Source of the DNA: Muribaculaceae bacterium | GTDB lineage: Bacteria > Bacteroidota > Bacteroidia > Bacteroidales > Muribaculaceae | Length of the DNA stretch: 64,000 nt | Direction: 5' to 3' | Assembly (NCBI GenBank): GCA_024400935.1 | Contig: JAKSLZ010000001.1 | Coordinates: 1-64,000, forward strand | Shown here: positions 24,616 to 32,289 of the stretch, one piece after another | Layout: each line of letters starts with the position of its first letter | Position numbering within the stretch: position 1 is the first letter of the stretch | The notes under the pieces: generated by a model | Seen by the model: the letters and a program-made list of their open reading frames with translations, nothing else | Told to the model about the DNA's origin: nothing | Database searches by the model: none | Made by a program: the position numbers and the translations under genes

Positions 24616-25686
24616 ATGGACAACGACAAGGAGAGGCAACTCAGGCATGTTGACGAGCTGCTCAAGGCTGGAGCCATCAATGAAACCGCGGCACAGCACA
24701 TCAGAGCTCAGATATTGCGTGACGGCAGCGACACTGCAGCCGCCACAACGCCCGTACACGCCCCTAACGGCCCCTCCACGCCTCCCAAGCACCGCAATGC
24801 CACCGGTAACGCCCCAGCACCCCAAAACGCCCGCAGAACGGCTCACAGGGCCTCGCAGCAGCACACCACCATCATTATACCCGACAACTCGCAGCGCCGT
24901 CTCACCATAGCAGCCATAGTCATGGCCGTGGTGCTGGTCGTGGTGAGCATCGCAGTGGCGGCACGCGTCTTCTACGAGGACAAATTGAGCACACAGGCCG
25001 ATGCCGCCGATGCGGCTTTCGAACCTGCCGACATGCAATATCTGGCCACAAACGACGTGTGGGACCCGGGACAGCTCAAGTCCAGACGATGGAAACAATT
25101 CTTCTACTACATCAAAGACCGCAACATGGACAAGCTCGTTGACGGCATGCTCATGCCCGGCAACCCCTTGTGGCGCGACGTGGTATTCACTTATCTGGAG
25201 CACCCCGACATGAAGCAAGCCATAACCGATGCTATCGGGCTGTGTGTACAGTTTGACACCATGGACCTGAACAAGCTCCAGGCAAAGTTAACCGAGATGT
25301 TCAACAGAGAAGTCGCCCCCGAGACCGTTAACGTCAATGAACTTGACTCTGACTACAACGACGAGGAGGACTACGACTACTCGACACGCCACAGAGGCGA
25401 GTACACCCCCGACTTTGAAGCCATCGACAACGAAACCGAGGGCACTGACGCAGTCGACGACAACGGCGACGATGCGGCACCCACTACAACCGACACTAAA
25501 CCCACCGACCAAGCCACTAACGCCTCAAAAGACCGAAAGGCTAACACCGACGAACACTGGAACAAACCCAGCGACGTTCCTAATATTCCTCAAGCTAAAC
25601 GACAGGAGAGAAAGGACAAACAGCACGACAATAGGGACTACATCCCGGCGCGCAACAAACAGACACAACAGGCACAACAGCCATAA
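24616..25686 (+). CDS. SHOCT-like bitopic membrane protein with the shared C-terminal domain
   Basis: 356 aa. Residues about 6-36 are SHOCT-like (RQLRHVDELLKAGAINETAA, AQIL). One membrane segment lies at about 96-118 (IAAIVMAVVLVVVSIAVAARVF). Residues about 141-225 match the C-terminal domain of the 774-aa protein: QYLatNdVWD, WkqFFyyIkdrN, mPGNplWrdVVFT, HpDmkQaI. The tail (about 240-356) is highly acidic, then polar and Gln-rich, with no predicted fold. It therefore combines both hallmark modules of the locus and links its first and last genes. The only gap is an 83-bp spacer with a hairpin. Confidence 0.75.
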   Translation: MDNDKERQLRHVDELLKAGAINETAAQHIRAQILRDGSDTAAATTPVHAPNGPSTPPKHRNATGNAPAPQNARRTAHRASQQHTTIIIPDNSQRRLTIAAIVMAVVLVVVSIAVAARVFYEDKLSTQADAADAAFEPADMQYLATNDVWDPGQLKSRRWKQFFYYIKDRNMDKLVDGMLMPGNPLWRDVVFTYLEHPDMKQAITDAIGLCVQFDTMDLNKLQAKLTEMFNREVAPETVNVNELDSDYNDEEDYDYSTRHRGEYTPDFEAIDNETEGTDAVDDNGDDAAPTTTDTKPTDQATNASKDRKANTDEHWNKPSDVPNIPQAKRQERKDKQHDNRDYIPARNKQTQQAQQP

Positions 25687-25806
25687 AAAATCAACAAGTC
25701 TCACCACCAGTCATGGATATGTCCTTTTTTTACAAGGGCAGCTCCTTGATTTGTTATTTCTTTGTAGTCCTATTTCAATATTTAATTAATCCAGATACAA
25801 AGACTA

Positions 25807-26946
25807 ATGAAAAAAATATTGCTCTCAATTGTCGCAGTCGTGTGCGCCACATTAATGACGGCGCAGGATCTGAGCCAGTTCAAAGCGCTAGACGACTCCC
25901 TCTTCCTCAATAATGCAACCTATGCTAACGGAAACAAATATCAGCGTGACGCAATGCTGTTTGTCGACATGCTTGCCGATACCCACCCCTATTACATCAC
26001 CCAGGACCGCCGAGACCTGCTCTTTGCTGCTCAGCCCGAACTCTTGCGCCAGTGTGCCTCATGCACAAGCGACTCGGCCTTTGTAGATCTGCTCATAGCC
26101 ACCCTGGGCGACCTGCACGACAAGCACACTGAAGTAATCGACCCAAACCAGCTCGAGGCCAAGATGCGGGCAGCGCAACAACGCGAGCAGCTGGCCGTGA
26201 GCAACAACGATGCCATCATGGCATTTAAGGGCGACTTGTTCCACTATGTCATTGTGCCGGAGCACAAGGTGTGTTACCTGCAGTTCAACCAATGCGTAGA
26301 CGCACGCACAGCACGCAACGAGGCACTCCCGCGCTGGGACACAATGCTCGACGAGATGTTTGCCCAAATGAAAAAACAGGGCATCAAGCGCCTGGTGGTG
26401 GACGCACAGTACAACAACGGCGGCAGTAGCATGCTGTGCGACGAACTGTTGATAAGACTGTGTCCGCTGTCGCAGTTGCGCACCCTATCCACATCCATGC
26501 GTTTCTCTCGCCTTATGGCCGCCTACAATCCGCGCATTGCCGTTGCCAAGCAGAGCTGGGAGGACGACGGACACATCGACGAGCTCTATCCCCTGCCCCA
26601 GGGTCAGGTTGGCCCGGGATTTGTCCAGCCCGAGGTGTTTGACGGCAAAGTCATCTTCGTCCAGAGCGACAGGACCTATAGCAGCGCCGGCATACTCATG
26701 ACCCTTGCGCGCGACAACAACCTGGGACTCATCGTGGGCACCGAATCATCGTTCTCTCCGTCACACTACGGCGAGATACTGCCTTACCGCCTGCCCAACA
26801 CCGGCGTGATAGGCACCATCAGCTGCAAATACTTCACTCGCCCCGACAAGGCCCACGTTGACGACAAAACACTTGTCCCCGACGTGACCATAGACCTCAC
26901 CGACAAGGCCAAGGCCTGGGACACCATCTTGCGTGCCCTGCAATAA
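25807..26946 (+). CDS. S41-family peptidase-like secreted protein, probable non-canonical active site
   Basis: 379 aa. Signal peptide MKKILLSIVAVVCATLMTAQ. The core resembles C-terminal-processing peptidases: KRLVVDAQYNNGGSSMLCDE (oxyanion region), then VIFVQSDRTYSSAGILM with S293 as the predicted nucleophile. Where CtpA-type enzymes carry the catalytic Lys (about 25 residues later, in a GxTxGK loop) this protein reads VGTESSFSPSHYGE, with no Lys. No PDZ domain. It may therefore use a different general base, as some Bacteroidota S41-like proteins do, or be inactive. It follows the membrane module by 120 bp on the same strand. Confidence 0.8.
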   Translation: MKKILLSIVAVVCATLMTAQDLSQFKALDDSLFLNNATYANGNKYQRDAMLFVDMLADTHPYYITQDRRDLLFAAQPELLRQCASCTSDSAFVDLLIATLGDLHDKHTEVIDPNQLEAKMRAAQQREQLAVSNNDAIMAFKGDLFHYVIVPEHKVCYLQFNQCVDARTARNEALPRWDTMLDEMFAQMKKQGIKRLVVDAQYNNGGSSMLCDELLIRLCPLSQLRTLSTSMRFSRLMAAYNPRIAVAKQSWEDDGHIDELYPLPQGQVGPGFVQPEVFDGKVIFVQSDRTYSSAGILMTLARDNNLGLIVGTESSFSPSHYGEILPYRLPNTGVIGTISCKYFTRPDKAHVDDKTLVPDVTIDLTDKAKAWDTILRALQ

Positions 26947-27395
26947 CACCCGCCACCTCCCACAACAAAATGCCCTACAGGATTAAAAATCCCTGCGAAA
27001 CAGGGATGAGGCTGTCGCATAATTATTTTTCAACGCAACTGAATAGTTACTATACCTGAGTAACTATACAGCAATAGGACTATCTCGTGCAAATCTCGCT
27101 CTAACTGACAGAAATTAAAAGAAATTTGAAGAAATTTTTTTACTTCGTATTCTTATTCAGACTAAAAGAACATAAAAGACACGAATTTTAATTTTAATTT
27201 CTTTAAATTTCTGTAAGTTTTAAGCCTGGTTTTGCCCATTGGAACCCATTGGTGTATAGTTACTATACCTGAAGCCAAACGTTAATCTCATGTTAAATGC
27301 GACCGTTTTTTTGAATTATTTCATGGGATAAACTATTTTTACTGAAAATTCAAACGACACTCACCATCTCTATCTGTAGCACTAAATATTTGATT
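26947..27395. repeat. Gene-free gap with a 16-bp direct repeat and a shared short repeat
   Basis: TAGTTACTATACCTGA occurs at 27044-27059 and again at 27257-27272. The first copy also pairs with an inverted GTAACTATA just after it (27059-27069). CCCATTGGTGTATAGTTAC (27245-27263) recurs at 38174-38192 and, inverted, at 33955-33971. The middle is AT-rich (GAAATT/AATTTC runs) and resembles, in reverse orientation, the duplicated segment near 37150-37305. No gene seen. Confidence 0.65.
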
Positions 27396-27989
27396 ATGAA
27401 TTATACAGGAAAAGCTTACATTTATGGAAAGTCAAAAAAGCTGGCTTTCATTGCCGAAGTTCTAAAGAACAGTGCAACCTCTAAGGAAATCGAAGCAACC
27501 CTCAAGGTTGATTTTGACGAAAGTCATGATGAGACTAATGAATGGACGGTGGAGTCCATATATGAAGTGGGAGAAGGCATGTCGTGGATGATTGTGGCCT
27601 ACACAGGAGACAACTTCTGGGCACAGTTGTCTGAAATCTTCGACAACGAGAATCAAGACGAAGAAAACAAGGAAATTGAGATCGTTGACTATGCAAATTA
27701 TGTGAGCATGGAAACGAACGATATTTACGGTTTGAGTGTAAAGGACAGATATTACTATGTGGCAGATTCTGATCATTATGGTTTCTTTAAATCGCTGACC
27801 GAACTGCTTGCCGAAGTCAAGACCAAGTTTGGAGTACCCGAAGAAATGACCGAGAAATGGGATATAATCAAGTGGACGCTATTAGAAAAAGACGTTAAAC
27901 TTAGTATAGAAGAATTGAAGCTGCAGTATCACTTGTGCCCACCTTGGACAAGAACTACAATCAAATCAGTGGTGAGAAGCCAAGAATAA
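27396..27989 (+). CDS. Hypothetical cytoplasmic protein
   Basis: 197 aa from the ATG at 27396 (a TTG two codons upstream is less likely). Acidic alpha/beta protein without signal peptide or membrane segment: YIYGKSKKLAFIAEVLKNS, MSWMIVAYTGDNFWAQLSEIFD, RYYYVADSDHYGFFKSLTEL. I do not recognise it. The last about 18 residues (CPPWTRTTIKSVVRSQE) read poorly. One base of shift near 27935 would give VPTLDKNYNQISGEKPRINF in another frame, so the C-terminus may be frameshifted. AT-richer than its neighbours and flanked by repeat-bearing gaps. Confidence 0.6.
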   Translation: MNYTGKAYIYGKSKKLAFIAEVLKNSATSKEIEATLKVDFDESHDETNEWTVESIYEVGEGMSWMIVAYTGDNFWAQLSEIFDNENQDEENKEIEIVDYANYVSMETNDIYGLSVKDRYYYVADSDHYGFFKSLTELLAEVKTKFGVPEEMTEKWDIIKWTLLEKDVKLSIEELKLQYHLCPPWTRTTIKSVVRSQE

Positions 27990-28037
27990 ATTTTCGCGGT
28001 TTTTTTCCTTCAGCTTTTTTACCTCGTGAAAATGTTA

Positions 28038-28045
28038 TATCTTTG
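28038..28045 (+). promoter_or_regulatory. Predicted promoter -7 box of the comM-like gene
   Basis: TATCTTTG lies 22 bases before the ATG at 28067. Confidence 0.65.
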
Positions 28046-28066
28046 TGATAACAAATTGAAAAGATT

Positions 28067-29617
28067 ATGTTAGCAAAGACTGTGGGCTCTGCAGTGCAGG
28101 GCATTGACGCCATTAGGGTTGAAATCGAGGTTTCGGTCGACTGGGGCTCGGGATTTGTAATCGTGGGCCTGCCCGACACTGCCGTGAAGGAGAGCGCCGA
28201 GCGCGTGCGCTGCGCCATAGGCCAGGCGGGCTATGACTTCCCTAACAAGAACGTGGTCATCAACTTGTCGCCAGCCGACATCAAGAAGGAAGGCTCGGCT
28301 TATGACCTGCCGCTCGCGGTGGGCATCCTGGCTGCCGACGAGAAGATATCAACCGAGCGCCTGGGCCGATACATGCTCATGGGCGAACTCTCGCTCGACG
28401 GCTCGCTGCGCGACGTCAAGGGCGCACTGCCCATGGCCATCGTGGCCCGCGAGATGCACCTCGACGGCTTCATCTTGCCGCGTGCCAACGCGCTCGAGGC
28501 CGCCGTGGTCAACAACCTCAACGTCTATGGCGTGGACAACCTGCAGCAGGTCATTGCGTTTCTCAACGGTGACATCGCCCTGGAACCCACTGTGGTCGAC
28601 ACACGTGCCGATTTTGCACGGGCACAGGGGCAGTTCCCCTACGACTTCAGCGAGGTCAAGGGACAGGACAACGTCAAGCGCGCCTTTGAAGTGGCATGCG
28701 CCGGCGGCCACAACATTCTGCTCATAGGCAGCCCCGGCTCGGGCAAGTCGATGATGGCCAAGCGACTGCCGTCAATCATGCCTCCCCTCAGCCTGAGCGA
28801 GGCTCTTGAGACCACCAAGATACACAGCGTGGCGGGCAAGCTGCCCGGCGGCACCACCCTCATGACCACCCGCCCCTATCGCTCGCCTCACCACACCATT
28901 TCGCCCGTAGCCCTAGTGGGTGGCGGCAGCTATCCCTGCCCCGGCGAAATTAGCCTGGCCCACAACGGCATCCTTTTCCTGGATGAGCTTCCCGAGTTCA
29001 ACCGCACGGTGCTCGAGGTGATGCGCCAGCCGCTTGAGGACCGCCATATCTCCATATCGCGCGCCAAGTATGCCGTTGACTATCCGGCATCGTTCATGCT
29101 CGTGGCGAGTATGAATCCGTGCCCCTGCGGCTACTACGGCCACCCCACCAAGCCCTGCATTTGCGGCGAGTACCAGCGTGCACACTACATGGGCAAGATA
29201 AGCGGACCGCTGCTCGACCGCATCGACCTGCACATCGAGGTACAGCCCGTTGACTTCGACCAGATCTCGTCGACCACTCCCGGCGAACCCAGCGCATCGA
29301 TACGCGAACGCGTGGTGATGGCACGTGCCCTGCAAACGGCCCGCTTCAAGGACTGCAAGGGCATACACTGCAACGCACAGATGACACCGTCGCTCATCCA
29401 CCAGTATGCCGAGCCCGATGCCGAGGGGCTGGAGCGCCTGCGCGACGCCATGACCCGCACCGGCATGAGCGCAAGGGCATATGACCGCATATTAAAAGTG
29501 GCCCGCACCATTGCCGACCTCGACGCCTCGCCCCGCGTGCAGCAACACCACATCATGGAGGCCATCAGCTACCGCAACCTCGACCGCACCACAGGCACCA
29601 CCGGCATGCCCTTCTAA
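28067..29617 (+). CDS. YifB/ComM family Mg-chelatase-like AAA+ ATPase
   Basis: 516 aa, full length. ComM helicases promote branch migration during transformation-type recombination. The N-terminal Lon-protease-like domain is present (IRVEIEVSVDWGSGFVIVGL ... INLSPADIKKEGSAYDLPLA). Walker A GSPGSGKS is at residues 221-228. The Mg-chelatase core holds RPYRSPHHTISPVALVGGGS and Walker B GILFLDELPEFNR. The zinc-like cluster MNPCPCGYYG ... CICGE lies near 350-368. A C-terminal lid helix (MTRTGMSARAYDRILKVART) completes the family pattern. Confidence 0.95.
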   Translation: MLAKTVGSAVQGIDAIRVEIEVSVDWGSGFVIVGLPDTAVKESAERVRCAIGQAGYDFPNKNVVINLSPADIKKEGSAYDLPLAVGILAADEKISTERLGRYMLMGELSLDGSLRDVKGALPMAIVAREMHLDGFILPRANALEAAVVNNLNVYGVDNLQQVIAFLNGDIALEPTVVDTRADFARAQGQFPYDFSEVKGQDNVKRAFEVACAGGHNILLIGSPGSGKSMMAKRLPSIMPPLSLSEALETTKIHSVAGKLPGGTTLMTTRPYRSPHHTISPVALVGGGSYPCPGEISLAHNGILFLDELPEFNRTVLEVMRQPLEDRHISISRAKYAVDYPASFMLVASMNPCPCGYYGHPTKPCICGEYQRAHYMGKISGPLLDRIDLHIEVQPVDFDQISSTTPGEPSASIRERVVMARALQTARFKDCKGIHCNAQMTPSLIHQYAEPDAEGLERLRDAMTRTGMSARAYDRILKVARTIADLDASPRVQQHHIMEAISYRNLDRTTGTTGMPF

Positions 29618-29833
29618 ACCGATAAAATATTGCAGCATGGCGAAAGTATTACCAACAACAAACAGCAACTTCATAGCCGACATAAAAGCCCTTTCAGGCA
29701 ATTTTATGTTGTCTTTCCCGAAATATTCCACACACCATGTGGAAATTTGACATGGTCGCATTGACAAACGCATTGTAAGTGACAAAGGTTTTTTCGTGTA
29801 CGACCGTTACCTGTAGCTATGGCTACGTAATTC

Positions 29834-31132
29834 ATGAACAATATGATTGATAAGACTAAACGTAATGAAATTATCGCGCTCATCAAGCGCGAAGTAGTAC
29901 CGGCTATAGGGTGCACTGAGCCCATGGCGGTGTCATTGTGTGTAGCCCGCGCCACCGAGGTACTGGGCACTATTCCCGAGCGCATAGAGGTGCTACTCAG
30001 TGCCAACATGTTGAAAAACGCCATGGGCGTGGGCATTCCCGGCACAGGCATGGTGGGACTCCCCATCGCTGTTGCCCTGGGCGCGCTCATAGGCAAGAGC
30101 GAGTATGGCCTGGAGGTGCTGCGCGACGTCAACCCCGCTGCCGTGGAACAAGGCAAGCAATATCTGGAAAAAGTCAACCCGAGAATAGGCCTCAAGGAGA
30201 ATTGCCCCGACAAGCTATATATCGAAATCAACGCCCACGCCGGCGATGCGCAGGCAACAGCCGTCATCGCACGTGAGCACACCCATTTCATCCGTGTGTC
30301 GCGGGGCGACGAGGTGCTGCTCGACAAACCGCTGGGCAAGGCCGAGGATGGCGTAGAGGAGAAGGAACTCGACCTGCGCACCGTCTATGACTTTGCAACC
30401 ACCTCCCCACTCGAGGAACTGGAGTTCATCAAGGAAGCCCGCCGGCTCAACGAGAACGCCGCCCGCGAAGCGCTCAAGGGCAACTACGGCCACTCGCTGG
30501 GCAAAACCCTCTCGCGCCCCCTGGGACGAGGCATCATGGGCGACTCAATCTTCAGTCACATCCTCTCGGCCACATCGGCAGCCTGCGACGCCCGCATGGC
30601 AGGAGCGCCCATCCCCGTGATGAGCAACTCGGGCTCAGGCAACCAGGGCATTTCGTGCACCATGCCCGTCGTCGTGTATGCCGAGGAGAACCACAACACC
30701 GACGAGGAACTAACCCGTGCGCTCATCCTCTCGCACCTCACCGCCATCTACATCAAGCAGTCGCTGGGCAAACTCTCGGCGCTGTGCGGATGCGTGGTGT
30801 CGTCAACAGGATCGGCTTGCGGCATCACCTACCTCATGGGAGGCAACTATGACCAGGTGGCCTACTCGGTCAAGAACATGATTGCCAACCTTGCCGGCAT
30901 GGTGTGCGACGGCGCCAAGCCCTCGTGCGCCCTCAAGGTGAGCAGCGGCGTCTCAACAGCGGTGCTCAGCGCCATGCTCGCCATCCAGAACCGCTACGTC
31001 ACCAGCGCCGAAGGCCTCATCGAGGACGACGTGGACCGCTGCATCCACAACCTCACCCGCGTGGGCGGCGACGGCATGAACGAAACCGACCGCACCGTCC
31101 TCGACATCATGACCCACAAAGGATGCGTGTGA
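29834..31132 (+). CDS. L-cysteine desulfidase / UPF0597 family (YhaM/CyuA-like)
   Basis: 432 aa. The family breaks L-cysteine down to pyruvate, ammonia and sulfide using an oxygen-sensitive [4Fe-4S] cluster. Conserved Cys candidates for cluster binding are visible: C27 in PAIGCTEPMA, GISCTMP near 270, and LCGCVVSSTGSACGI near 315-329. Glycine-rich MGVGIPGTGMVGLPIAVALG near 62-81 is diagnostic. ATGs at 29834 and 29843 are both possible. It is a single gene with no adjacent transporter, after a 216-bp gap. Related to serine dehydratase alpha folds, which is the main alternative name. Confidence 0.88.
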   Translation: MNNMIDKTKRNEIIALIKREVVPAIGCTEPMAVSLCVARATEVLGTIPERIEVLLSANMLKNAMGVGIPGTGMVGLPIAVALGALIGKSEYGLEVLRDVNPAAVEQGKQYLEKVNPRIGLKENCPDKLYIEINAHAGDAQATAVIAREHTHFIRVSRGDEVLLDKPLGKAEDGVEEKELDLRTVYDFATTSPLEELEFIKEARRLNENAAREALKGNYGHSLGKTLSRPLGRGIMGDSIFSHILSATSAACDARMAGAPIPVMSNSGSGNQGISCTMPVVVYAEENHNTDEELTRALILSHLTAIYIKQSLGKLSALCGCVVSSTGSACGITYLMGGNYDQVAYSVKNMIANLAGMVCDGAKPSCALKVSSGVSTAVLSAMLAIQNRYVTSAEGLIEDDVDRCIHNLTRVGGDGMNETDRTVLDIMTHKGCV

Positions 31133-31305
31133 CAATGTGTCCATAAAAACCACTGACATTGTGTAACGCCCCCACATCTGTTACACAAAACTTGTTTATG
31201 AGCGAAGCGATGTTTTTGTTCTGAGAGCAAGCGGCACGTATCGCGGGCTTCCCGACCGACTTCCATCGCAGAGGCACAGAGGTTTTTTCCTTTTGTTCTC
31301 TGTCT

Positions 31306-31462
31306 AAACCACAGATTAAGCAGAAAAAAAATGTTTCTTTAGGGAATTCTTGACGAGATTAAACAGATTTTAGCGCTAAGCCTAATGTACTCCAAAAAGT
31401 TACAAAAGCAATCTGATTAATCTGAAATAAAAATTCCCTTATTTCTGTTTAATCTGTGGTTT
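31306..31462. repeat. MITE-like inverted-repeat element
   Basis: AAACCACAGATTAAGCAGAAA (31306-31326) is repeated inverted at 31442-31462 with one mismatch. Just inside, AGGGAATT pairs with AATTCCCT. The 157-bp unit has no gene and sits in a 660-bp gap between the cyuA-like gene and a convergent minus-strand gene. Confidence 0.65.
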
Positions 31463-31626
31463 GTTTTATATCAACAGACCGCAGCAAATATTCAACAGGC
31501 TTTTCGCACTTAGTTTTAGAATGTGGGGGAAATTTAGAAAGTATGGACTTCTCCCGCCACGTGATATCCAAACCCAAAGGAGGTATCTATCCCCTGCCTT
31601 TTTCGACTAAGCCGAGGATTTTTCAG

Positions 31627-31789
31627 CCCAGAAAGTGCATTAGGGCATGGATAAGATTTTAGATTATCTTTGTGACAGGATTTGGGCTATATAGAACGAG
31701 CATAGGGGTTCCTATGTGAGCGAAAGATAGCCCTAATCATGCCCATGAGAAGCAAAATATTGCCATTTGCTCCTAATGAACTTTCTGGG
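31627..31789. repeat. 163-bp MITE-like element with 18-bp inverted ends
   Basis: CCCAGAAAGTGCATTAGG (31627-31644) and CCTAATGAACTTTCTGGG (31772-31789) are inverted copies with one mismatch. The interior contains GCATAGGGGTTCCTATG and inverted GGGCAT/ATGCCC segments. The right end stops two bases before the stop codon of the minus-strand gene 31791-32111, so the element may have inserted at that gene's 3' end. Confidence 0.65.
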
Positions 31790-31790
31790 T

Positions 31791-32111
31791 TCAGTTAGGT
31801 GACGGTGAGTCAAGGCCGCAATAGCGCAGCAAATAGCGGCGATACTCTATCAGGATAAACGTTGAGAACTTGGCCTGATCATTCACCAGCAGCAGCTGGT
31901 TCCACAGGTCGGTGGCATAGAAGATATCCTCGCCGCGCAGGCCATAGCGCTGCACAATGTTAGTGTTTACCCATTGTTCCAACCCGGTGTGGAAGGCATA
32001 CTCCAGTTCAAACTCACTGGCTGCCATGACGGCGCGTTTAGTGGCAGTGGGCAGCGCGGCATTGATGATGCCGAAGCAGTCCTGCAGGGTGTGTAATGTA
32101 GTGTTTTGCAT
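31791..32111 (-). CDS. Small hypothetical protein
   Basis: 106 aa. Start set at 32111 (MQNTTLHTLQ...) by a -7 box 22 bases upstream; the frame runs 16 codons further. Predicted all-helical and cytoplasmic: LQDCFGIINAALPTATKRAV, FELEYAFHTGLEQWVNTNIV, YGLRGEDIFYATDLWNQLLL, FILIEYRRYLLRYC. No recognised domain. The end (SPSPN) abuts a MITE-like repeat, so the native C-terminus may have been altered. Confidence 0.6.
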   Translation of the reverse strand: MQNTTLHTLQDCFGIINAALPTATKRAVMAASEFELEYAFHTGLEQWVNTNIVQRYGLRGEDIFYATDLWNQLLLVNDQAKFSTFILIEYRRYLLRYCGLDSPSPN

Positions 32112-32132
32112 AACTTCTTTGGTTTTTTGCCG

Positions 32133-32140
32133 CAAAATTA
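32133..32140 (-). promoter_or_regulatory. Predicted promoter -7 box (minus strand)
   Basis: TAATTTTG on the minus strand, 22 bases before the start at 32111. Confidence 0.55.
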
Positions 32141-32289
32141 TGCCCCAGATGCGCCACAATCAAGCACACCCCCACAATTTTTTGACAAAAGAACAGAAGA
32201 ACATAAGTTTTTTGCAGTGCAAAGCCTTATGTCTTATTTCTTTTAGTCTAAAAAAGTGGGGCTCGTAGGATGACTGTCAGCCTGTTGGT

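Noticed and set aside
29637..29750. 37-codon frame (MAKVLPTTNSNF...) between comM and cyuA-like genes
   Set aside because: Too short, with no promoter, no recognisable motif and no conserved context that I can see.
31456..31662. 68-codon plus-strand frame in the 31.1-31.8 kb gap
   Set aside because: It crosses from one inverted-repeat element toward another and shows no gene-like start signals.
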